DNA of 7,296 bases, taken from positions 1 through 7,296 of the forward strand of contig DEEW01000082.1 of the NCBI GenBank assembly GCA_002350465.1, in the 5' to 3' direction. A program made the position numbers and the translations under genes. The notes below the pieces were generated by a model. That model had not been told where the DNA came from, ran no database searches, and saw only the letters and a program-made list of their open reading frames with translations. Shown here piece by piece: positions 1 through 4,717 of this stretch (within the stretch, counting starts at the first letter, position 1; every line of letters begins with the position of its first letter). The DNA comes from Lachnospiraceae bacterium UBA2868. GTDB lineage: Bacteria > Bacillota_A > Clostridia > Lachnospirales > Lachnospiraceae.

Positions 1-141
1 AGCATCCATTATCGCATGAAGAAGAACATCGGCATCCGAATGTCCGATGAGCCCTAATTCATACGGAATCTCAACTCCGCCTATAATCATCTTGCGTCCC
101 GCACCGAGCCGGTGCACGTCATAACCCATTCCTACACGCAT
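1..141 (-). CDS. ispF: 2-C-methyl-D-erythritol 2,4-cyclodiphosphate synthase, N-terminal part (cut by window edge)
   Basis: This is the first 47 codons of IspF, which converts CDP-methylerythritol 2-phosphate to methylerythritol cyclodiphosphate in the cytosolic MEP isoprenoid pathway. The start [12 protein letters not shown] is the family's signature N-terminus. Asp8 and His10 match the DxH metal ligands, and [15 protein letters not shown] (residues 33-47) carries the third metal histidine, His34. The frame runs unbroken into position 1, so the C-terminal roughly two thirds lie outside the window. The ATG at 141 is preceded by GAGG about 6 nt upstream, supporting this start. It is the next leftward gene after nadE but is separated from it by the toxin-antitoxin locus and its terminators, so it probably has its own promoter or depends on read-through. 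Identification rests on motif recognition of a short fragment, but the motifs are very specific. Confidence 0.93.
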   Translation of the reverse strand, partial: MRVGMGYDVHRLGAGRKMIIGGVEIPYELGLIGHSDADVLLHAIMDA

Positions 142-198
142 ATATTACCTCACATTGACTTGAGAGCCATTCCATCTTTTCATGGGAAAACATCACCA

Positions 199-227
199 TT
201 GACACAAACAACAAGGCATATTATACT
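199..227 (+). promoter_or_regulatory. Promoter for the convergent (antitoxin) small RNA
   Basis: TTGACA at 199-204 is a perfect -35 box. A 17-bp spacer leads to TATACT at 222-227 (5 of 6 to consensus). The predicted start is near A234. It reads toward the bidirectional hairpin at 283-319 with no good ORF between, so the product would be a short noncoding RNA. A minus-strand TATAAT (219-224) overlaps the -10 but has no matching -35. The promoter is read from sequence only. Confidence 0.7.
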
Positions 228-235
228 ATAAACAT

Positions 236-265
236 AAAAAAGGTGCTACCGATAGACGGTTGTCC
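236..265 (-). terminator. Second, distal terminator for leftward transcripts
   Basis: Read on the minus strand, an imperfect hairpin (ACCG/CGGT tip around a 5-nt loop, flanked by further partial pairing over 242-265) is followed directly by six T residues (complement of A236-241). It would end toxin mRNA, or operon transcripts, that read through the bidirectional hairpin at 283-319. The hairpin is weak, so it may act chiefly as the mRNA 3' end that pairs with the 5' end (see the inverted repeat). Confidence 0.45.
242..265. repeat. Inverted repeat copy 1, partner of 485-514
   Basis: On the plus strand this copy begins GGTGCTACC and ends CGGTTGTCC. The second copy at 485-514 reads GGACAACCG ... 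GGTAACACC, its near reverse complement. The two 9-base arms match 9/9 and 8/9, the one difference being a possible G-U pair, and the second copy's middle is 6 bases longer. The copies lie at the two outer ends of the toxin-antitoxin locus, near the predicted 5' ends of the antitoxin RNA and the toxin mRNA respectively. Confidence 0.85.
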
Positions 266-282
266 TATACAAGTGATTGGTC

Positions 283-319
283 AAAATAACCGTTCAGTTG
301 CAGGCTGGGCGGTTATTTT
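283..319. terminator. Bidirectional hairpin terminator between toxin and antitoxin RNAs
   Basis: AAAATAACCG (283-292) and CGGTTATTTT (310-319) form a perfect 10-bp stem with T-rich flanks on both strands. The interior is 17 nt and contains a CAG/CTG pairing. The toxin stop codon TAA (313-315) lies inside the stem, so toxin translation ends in the terminator itself. Convergent transcription into a shared terminator is the hallmark of par/Fst-like loci. Confidence 0.75.
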
Positions 320-411
320 ATTGCTTTGCTGTTACGACCAACTGCGTAGCCTAAAGCAAAGCATGTTACTGCAAAGCCAAAAACAGCTATCAAATCAGTA
401 ATGGTCAACAT
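313..411 (-). CDS. Small hydrophobic putative holin-like toxin peptide (type I toxin candidate)
   Basis: A 32-residue peptide beginning MLTITDLIAVFGFAV, with one predicted membrane segment (about residues 7-24) followed by a short basic tail (Arg26, Lys29, Lys32). This is the architecture of Firmicutes type I toxins and of the small proteins usually annotated as putative holin-like toxins, which insert into the cytoplasmic membrane and collapse its potential when overproduced. A perfect AGGAGG lies 8 nt before the ATG, and an in-frame TGA sits just upstream, so the start is secure. The gene has its own consensus promoter (523-551), a leader of about 105 nt and terminators at 283-319 and 236-265. 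A convergent RNA overlaps its 3' end. Toxicity is inferred from architecture and family resemblance; the family assignment is from memory of similar peptides, not a search. Too short for most gene callers. Confidence 0.7.
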   Translation of the reverse strand: MLTITDLIAVFGFAVTCFALGYAVGRNSKAIK

Positions 412-459
412 AGCAACGTCCTCCTCTCAAGTATTCCTCTGATGAGGGCTCTATGAAAA

Positions 460-478
460 CGAAGTTCACAGTACTTCG
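460..478 (-). promoter_or_regulatory. Hairpin in the toxin mRNA leader
   Basis: On the minus strand CGAAGT and ACTTCG form a perfect 6-bp stem around a 7-nt loop, followed by four T residues. It lies midway between the predicted toxin transcription start (about 516) and the AGGAGG at 420-425. A smaller CCTC/GAGG stem (436-447) follows it, nearer the ribosome site. These could structure the leader and limit ribosome access or act as an attenuator, but only the stems are seen; the function is inference. Confidence 0.4.
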
Positions 479-484
479 AGCGTT

Positions 485-514
485 GGACAACCGCCTACCG
501 TGTATGGTAACACC
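485..514. repeat. Inverted repeat copy 2, partner of 242-265
   Basis: GGACAACCG (485-493) and GGTAACACC (506-514) are the near reverse complement of the two arms of the copy at 242-265. In the toxin mRNA this segment is the extreme 5' end (predicted start about A516). It can therefore pair with the 3' end of a toxin mRNA that extends to the distal terminator. It also gives the toxin mRNA and the antitoxin RNA similar 5' sequences. Confidence 0.85.
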
Positions 515-522
515 CTACAATT

Positions 523-551
523 ATAATACCACCGAACGTGTGTTCTGTCAA
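523..551 (-). promoter_or_regulatory. Promoter of the toxin mRNA
   Basis: On the minus strand a perfect TTGACA (551-546) is followed after 17 bp by TATTAT (528-523), 5 of 6 to consensus. A TATAAT offset by 3 bp (525-520) would give a 20-bp spacer. The predicted start is A516. The -35 begins 2 nt after the nadE stop codon, so no room is left for a terminator between the operon and the toxin gene. Confidence 0.72.
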
Positions 552-553
552 TT

Positions 554-1297
554 TCAAATATCCGCTTTAATCTCAATTCCCGAGTCAAAATGCGGCATCG
601 GCTTCAGCTTGAATGTATTGGCACGATGCTTCCTGTCAATCAGTTCCTTTGTTTCGGGATCATCAATTTCACCTGTACGGATATATCTGTCAAGTACGGC
701 GTAAGTAAACCCAAGATTGTCTTCGTCCGTCTTACCGCACAGTCCGTCAGCCGGCACCTTCTCAATCAGAACCTCAGGAAGCCCCAGATATCTTCCGACT
801 GCCTTAACTTCCTGAACAGTCAGCTGCGCCAGCGGGCTAAAATCACCTGCCGCATCTCCGTACCTTGTTGAATAACCTACCCAATCCTCTGAAAGATTGC
901 ACGTATTAACAACTCTTCCGTTCATACTCTGCGATACCGCGTAAACAGTAGCCATTCTTATCCTCGGCGGAAGATTGATCGTACTCTGATCCGAGAGATC
1001 AAACGGAACCGCATTTTTCACCCCTTCAACCGCGTCCTTGATATTGACCGTATAATTCCTGATGCCGAGATGTTCGCACAGGAGCTGCGACATATCGATA
1101 TCAGCCTGCTCTCCGTTAGGCATAAGAACACCTATAACCCGGTCTTTCCCAAGGGCCTCTACACACAGAGCAGCCGCAACCGAAGAATCCTTGCCTCCAG
1201 ATATTCCAAGCACTGCATTGCAACCCTTTCCGTTTTCTTCAAAGAAATCCTGTATCCATTTAACACATTCTTCTGTAGCTTTTTTTGCATCAAACAT
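554..1297 (-). CDS. nadE: NH3-dependent NAD+ synthase
   Basis: Cytosolic enzyme that adenylates nicotinic acid adenine dinucleotide and amidates it to NAD+, the last step of NAD biosynthesis. At 247 residues it is the short, ammonia-using form, with no N-terminal glutaminase domain. The ATP-pyrophosphatase loop SGGKDSS is at residues 33-39. Further family blocks are PPRIRMATVYA (110-120), NLSE (134-137), YGDAAGDFSPLAQLTVQEV (146-164) and PADGLCGKTDEDNLGFTY (182-199). An in-frame ATG at 1348 would overlap the end of cysE by 17 nt. I prefer ATG 1297 because GAGGAA lies about 7 nt before it and the protein then starts at the usual place for the family. It begins 34 nt after the cysE stop, so it is probably co-transcribed with it. 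It is the last gene of the leftward run. Confidence 0.93.
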   Translation of the reverse strand: MFDAKKATEECVKWIQDFFEENGKGCNAVLGISGGKDSSVAAALCVEALGKDRVIGVLMPNGEQADIDMSQLLCEHLGIRNYTVNIKDAVEGVKNAVPFDLSDQSTINLPPRIRMATVYAVSQSMNGRVVNTCNLSEDWVGYSTRYGDAAGDFSPLAQLTVQEVKAVGRYLGLPEVLIEKVPADGLCGKTDEDNLGFTYAVLDRYIRTGEIDDPETKELIDRKHRANTFKLKPMPHFDSGIEIKADI

Positions 1298-1331
1298 AAC
1301 CAGTTCCTCTTTTCCGTTCAAACCCAAAAGC

Positions 1332-2015
1332 CTAATTCCGGCTGACATCTACCGATTTCTTCAAGGCTCTCATCTCATCCTCAAGATTTAGCAGTCTTGA
1401 CGTAAGCTCCGAATTCTCTTTCTTCAGTGTCATTATATCCTCATGTACCGGATCCGGAAGATCTGTCTGATCCAGAGTCTCTCGCGGCATGGAGGCATCC
1501 TTTCTGTTAACTACATGCCCCGGTACACCTACAACCGTAGAGTGCGGCGGTACGGCCTCAAGAACAACGGAACCTGCGCCTATTTTAGAGCCCTCACCTA
1601 TTGTAAAAGACCCAAGAACCTTGGCTCCCGCAGATATCATAACATTATCGCACACAGTCGGATGTCTCTTTCCGGATTCCTTGCCTGTACCTCCCAGCGT
1701 CACACCCTGATAGAGTGTAACATTGTTACCAATCTCGGCTGTTTCTCCGATAACGACACCGTTTCCATGGTCAATAAAAAATCCCTCACCTATCTTTGCA
1801 CCGGGATGAATCTCAATACCGGTCTTCCTGACCGCACGTTGAGATATCCACCTGGCGAGGAAGTAATGCTTCTTCAAGTACAGTTTATGGGCTATTCTGT
1901 ACCGGATCATCACGCGAAATGACGGATACAGAAATACCTCCATTGCAGAATGGATGGCCGGATCCCGTTCCCTGACCACAGCTATTTCATTTTTGATCCT
2001 TTTTATAAGTCCCAT
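1332..2015 (-). CDS. cysE: Serine O-acetyltransferase
   Basis: Cytosolic enzyme transferring acetyl from acetyl-CoA to L-serine, giving O-acetylserine for cysteine synthesis. The 227 residues are a short N-terminal helical region, then a left-handed beta-helix of hexapeptide repeats (about 66-170). [20 protein letters not shown] (67-86) holds Asp82-His83, matching E. coli Asp157-His158. [16 protein letters not shown] (106-121) holds Arg117-His118, matching E. coli Arg192-His193. The N-terminal domain is much shorter than in E. coli, as usual for the clostridial/EpsC-like form. Residues 193-222 are a charged, leucine-spaced probable coiled coil. The gene starts 16 nt after the upstream glycosyltransferase gene, with AGGA about 11 nt before the ATG. 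No T-box or other leader fits in that gap, so it has no cysteine-specific control of its own visible here. A sugar O-acetyltransferase is less likely given the canonical motifs. Confidence 0.92.
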   Translation of the reverse strand: MGLIKRIKNEIAVVRERDPAIHSAMEVFLYPSFRVMIRYRIAHKLYLKKHYFLARWISQRAVRKTGIEIHPGAKIGEGFFIDHGNGVVIGETAEIGNNVTLYQGVTLGGTGKESGKRHPTVCDNVMISAGAKVLGSFTIGEGSKIGAGSVVLEAVPPHSTVVGVPGHVVNRKDASMPRETLDQTDLPDPVHEDIMTLKKENSELTSRLLNLEDEMRALKKSVDVSRN

Positions 2016-2031
2016 AGAGCTTATTTATCCT

Positions 2032-3510
2032 TTAATGCATAAAACAAACCGTATACTCTTTTAAATACAGATTACCCCACCCCATCGCAGTAAGGTTATC
2101 TATTATATCCTGATGTTCTGCCTGATTTACAATATATACCGTGTTTCCACCGGTATCTACATCCTCACTGGCATTAACACTGACCTTACCGAAAGAAAAG
2201 CTGTCTTCACCTTTAAAAGATTCATATTCTGCAGGCGTAGCACCTGCAAACAGAGCTATCATAAGATTCCTGTGTTCAAAATCGCCGGAAATTACCGATA
2301 TATTCGAATCCGGCAACATCTTCATAGTTGTCTTGATTGCTTCCCCTATACTCTTGTCTACGACCATACCCTGTTCGTGATCAACGCTGTTATTAACTTC
2401 CGAATTAAAGTTCTCGTAATAGTAATGCGTAAATGCCCAAAAACTTAATAGATATGCTGCCAAAACAATAACATAGGCCACCTTAAGGTTTTGGGCTATA
2501 TATATCAATCCTTCGGTGATTAAAAGGCTTACTGCAAAAAAAAGCGGTGCCGAAGTTTGAATATCCGCGTCGGGTGTCATCAGGTCACAGATAAGCTCTG
2601 CTACAATAAACAGCCACAGAATAACACTATGATCATATATTCTGTTTTTTATCGATCCTATCATTCTTCGGGCAGAAACAACTGCTCCGACCGCTATCAC
2701 AGGTACGGAAAAAACATATATGCTTCCGAATGTGGGAGAGATATTAAACGGATGCATATCATTCCACAGTAATGAACGTATATTCGTTACATTATACCAA
2801 ATATTCGAAATTCCAATCCGCGGAGCAAACCCTCCTGTAAATGCAATTACCGCAACACCTATGATCGGCGGAACAACAAGTGCAGCCACCTCTTTTGTTT
2901 TCATCTGCCGAAGCAGCATCAGATAAACAGTTACAATTACCAAAAAAACAAGTGTGGAAAAAACAGCTGTATTGCCTGTAAAAAGAATGAGAGCAAACAT
3001 AATTCCGGCTGCAGCGTAAGAACGGATACTCCTTATAGCACAACCCCTCAGGAGGAAATAGTAAGCTGCGGGAATCATATACAAGGAATACCATTCACCT
3101 ACTCCCGTTCTTTGTGCTATGAAAAATACAGGGAGTACAGTAACAAGCAGCGCCTCCAGAAAGGCATATTTCTTTTTCCCGGTTGACTGCAGGACGACAA
3201 GGTAAGAAAAAAGCATTCCGAACAAGCCACCGGCAACCGACAGGAGTCTAAACAATTTGAGAGAAAACAATCCACCTTTAAGTTTCATTAAAACAGCACT
3301 AAGTATTACCGGCAGATTAATCCCGCCCCCGAAAGCTCCTGTCCCGAAGTGCGCCAGGCAATACGACTCATATGCCGACTTTAGTTCATCTATATGCATA
3401 TAATAGGAAATCTCTCCCAGATATTTATATCTTGAATGTACGTACAGCACTGCCAGCACTGCACAGAATACATAATTGTATTTTTCAAAAAAACTCTCAA
3501 TTTTACTCAT
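2032..3510 (-). CDS. Polytopic membrane protein, probable GT-C-type glycosyltransferase
   Basis: The 492-residue protein has about ten to twelve hydrophobic segments from residue 12 to about 363 and a soluble C-terminal domain (about 365-492) likely outside the cell. After the first membrane segment the loop reads YMHIDELKSAYESYCLAHFG (37-56). An acidic pair (Asp41-Glu42) followed by a helix-like stretch is typical of PMT/ArnT/Rgt-like GT-C enzymes, which take sugars from polyprenyl-phosphate carriers on the outer face; the first acidic residue is the presumed catalytic or metal site. The substrate cannot be read. An ATG at 3576 would overlap ppd by 74 nt. I chose ATG 3510 because GGAG lies 7 nt before it and it gives an 8-nt overlap with ppd, suggesting translational coupling. 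That link hints that its polymer is the one carrying the phosphonate. The family assignment is moderate; a flippase- or polymerase-like envelope protein is the alternative. Confidence 0.7.
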   Translation of the reverse strand: MSKIESFFEKYNYVFCAVLAVLYVHSRYKYLGEISYYMHIDELKSAYESYCLAHFGTGAFGGGINLPVILSAVLMKLKGGLFSLKLFRLLSVAGGLFGMLFSYLVVLQSTGKKKYAFLEALLVTVLPVFFIAQRTGVGEWYSLYMIPAAYYFLLRGCAIRSIRSYAAAGIMFALILFTGNTAVFSTLVFLVIVTVYLMLLRQMKTKEVAALVVPPIIGVAVIAFTGGFAPRIGISNIWYNVTNIRSLLWNDMHPFNISPTFGSIYVFSVPVIAVGAVVSARRMIGSIKNRIYDHSVILWLFIVAELICDLMTPDADIQTSAPLFFAVSLLITEGLIYIAQNLKVAYVIVLAAYLLSFWAFTHYYYENFNSEVNNSVDHEQGMVVDKSIGEAIKTTMKMLPDSNISVISGDFEHRNLMIALFAGATPAEYESFKGEDSFSFGKVSVNASEDVDTGGNTVYIVNQAEHQDIIDNLTAMGWGNLYLKEYTVCFMH

Positions 3511-4621
3511 TAAGATGCTCCATAAAGCCGATCTTATTTTCCATTGCTGTTGTTGTCGGCCGACCGAGATTATCACGCGCTCCCACCTGACACTTGACCT
3601 CTATCAGGGATAATCCTTTCCTGTTTTTGGAAAGACTCAGTTCCCTGTCAAGTTCATCATAATCGGATACACTTGCGGTATTTACATATCCGCAGGCCTT
3701 TGCAATTCCCACCACATCCACTGAAGATGCCACTGTCGGCATTCCTCCTACTGTTTCGTGAGCCCCGTTATTGATTATGATATGAACCATATTTTCCGGA
3801 CAGACAGAGCCGATCACAGCCATCGCTCCCATATGCATCAGCATTGCGCCGTCACCGTCAATACACCAGACCTTTTTATCAGGCTTATGGATTGCAACAC
3901 CGAGAGCTATCGAAGAGCAGTGTCCCATAGAGCCCACCGTCAGAAAATCAGTCCCGTGTCCTGCTCCCGCATCGGTACGGATCTCAAACAATTCACGGCT
4001 TATCTTACCTGTAGTAGATACCACCGGATCATCTCCCGCAGTATTTGCTATATGTCTTATTACCTCTTCTCTGTTTAACGAGTACTCATTACTGTACTTA
4101 ACCTTTCCATCATACTCAAGCGCTCCCTTTCTGATGATGAACGCAACCTGCTTTCCTACCTCAAGCAGACTTTTAAACTTACTCATAGCTTCTGATACTT
4201 CTTCATCCGAAGTGTCACTTCCGATAACAAAAGTAGAAACATCCATATCATTCATAAGCTTTTCAGTAACCATGCCCTGATAGATGTGCTGCGGTTCATC
4301 ATGAATTCCCGGTTCACCTCTCCATCCGATTATAAATACAACAGGTATTGCGTATACTTTATCATTAACAAGCGAAGCAAGTGGGTTGATTATATTTCCC
4401 TCACCGCTGTTCTGCATATATACGACCGGAATTTTCGAGGTTGCAAGATGGTACCCTGCCGCAAGCGCGAGACAATTTCCTTCGTTTGCCGCAATTAAGT
4501 GATGTTGCTTATCAATCCCGTATTTAGACATAAGAAAATTACAAAGTGCTTTAAGCTGGCTGTCCGGCACCCCTGTGTAAAACTCTGATCCGATGATTTC
4601 AAATAGTTTTTCTGCTTTCAT
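3503..4621 (-). CDS. ppd: Phosphonopyruvate decarboxylase (thiamine diphosphate-dependent)
   Basis: Cytosolic enzyme (also called AepY/Fom2) that decarboxylates 3-phosphonopyruvate to phosphonoacetaldehyde. This irreversible step pulls the unfavourable PEP mutase reaction toward phosphonates such as 2-aminoethylphosphonate. At 372 residues it has the normal length. The N-terminal block FYTGVPDSQLKALC (14-27) is characteristic. Glu47 in AANEGNCLALAAGYHLAT is the conserved cofactor-activating glutamate. CIDGDGAMLMHMG (253-265) through NNGAHET (284-290) form the thiamine-diphosphate GDG...NN motif. The C-terminus GARDNLGRPTTTAMENK (347-363) is typical of Ppd and argues against the related sulfopyruvate decarboxylase. 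It is the first gene of the leftward run, with a weak AGG about 5 nt before the ATG. PEP mutase and an aminotransferase, its usual partners, are not in the window. Confidence 0.9.
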   Translation of the reverse strand: MKAEKLFEIIGSEFYTGVPDSQLKALCNFLMSKYGIDKQHHLIAANEGNCLALAAGYHLATSKIPVVYMQNSGEGNIINPLASLVNDKVYAIPVVFIIGWRGEPGIHDEPQHIYQGMVTEKLMNDMDVSTFVIGSDTSDEEVSEAMSKFKSLLEVGKQVAFIIRKGALEYDGKVKYSNEYSLNREEVIRHIANTAGDDPVVSTTGKISRELFEIRTDAGAGHGTDFLTVGSMGHCSSIALGVAIHKPDKKVWCIDGDGAMLMHMGAMAVIGSVCPENMVHIIINNGAHETVGGMPTVASSVDVVGIAKACGYVNTASVSDYDELDRELSLSKNRKGLSLIEVKCQVGARDNLGRPTTTAMENKIGFMEHLNE

Positions 4622-4634
4622 AACTACCTATTTT

Positions 4635-4665
4635 ATCATAAGAATATACTATTTACCATTGTCTA
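4635..4665 (-). promoter_or_regulatory. Possible promoter of the leftward ppd operon
   Basis: On the minus strand TAGACA (4665-4660) and TATGAT (4640-4635) are each 5 of 6 to consensus, but the spacer is 19 bp, longer than ideal. The predicted start lies only about 7 nt before the ppd ATG, so the leader would be very short. It is the best candidate in the 96-bp gap, but weaker than the other promoters in this window. Confidence 0.3.
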
Positions 4666-4682
4666 TTTTGTGCTTTAAAGTA

Positions 4683-4710
4683 TTGAAAACGCTGATAAAT
4701 ATTATATAAT
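4683..4710 (+). promoter_or_regulatory. Promoter of the YidC-LtaS-like fusion gene
   Basis: TTGAAA (4683-4688) is followed after 16 bp by a perfect TATAAT (4705-4710). Only 7 bases separate the -10 from the ATG at 4718, so the predicted transcription start falls on or next to the start codon. The gene also lacks a visible Shine-Dalgarno sequence, consistent with a leaderless message. Confidence 0.6.
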
Positions 4711-4717
4711 AATCGAC

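Larger units (their letters stand above)
234..322 (+). ncRNA. Candidate antisense antitoxin RNA of a type I toxin-antitoxin locus (about 90 nt)
   Basis: The transcript is predicted from the strong promoter at 199-227 and the hairpin plus T-rich run at 283-322. It would be convergent with the toxin mRNA and complementary to its 3' end, including the last few toxin codons. This is the layout of par/Fst-like and TxpA/RatA- or BsrG/SR4-type systems. In the plus-strand RNA the terminator stem gains two U-G wobble pairs and an inner CAG/CTG, giving about 15 nearly continuous pairs. On the minus strand the same positions are CC/AA mismatches, so the hairpin fits this RNA best. The 5' part (242-265) can fold into an imperfect hairpin with ACCG/CGGT at its tip. 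Exact ends are inferred; expression is not shown. Confidence 0.6.

Noticed and set aside
219..247. Possible ispF promoter on the minus strand: TATAAT at 219-224
   Set aside because: At 17 bp the -35 would be AGCACC, matching consensus at only 2 positions, and it overlaps the much better plus-strand promoter. Possible, but not supported enough to list.
142..553. CRISPR array, riboswitch or insertion sequence remnant in the intergenic region
   Set aside because: There are only two inverted repeat copies, no spaced direct repeats, no transposase fragment or target duplication, and promoters and hairpins are better explained by the toxin-antitoxin layout.
453..704. Plus-strand open frame of 83 codons across the nadE stop codon
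   Set aside because: It overlaps nadE antisense, has no ribosome site, and covers the toxin promoter and 5' repeat. It looks like a chance frame.
1298..1348. Upstream start for nadE at 1348
   Set aside because: It would overlap cysE and add 17 residues not typical of the family. The ATG at 1297 has GAGGAA at good spacing.
1443..1922. Plus-strand frame of 159 codons within cysE
   Set aside because: It is wholly antisense to a canonical serine acetyltransferase, is low in recognisable features and has no ribosome site.
3511..3576. Upstream start for the GT-C protein at 3576
   Set aside because: It adds 22 residues encoded inside the ppd reading region without a ribosome site. The ATG at 3510 has GGAG at 7 nt and precedes the first membrane segment directly.
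3503..4621. Sulfopyruvate decarboxylase or acetolactate synthase instead of Ppd
   Set aside because: The length, the TGVPDS start and the GRPTTT C-terminal block fit phosphonopyruvate decarboxylase. Acetolactate synthase is longer, with three full domains.
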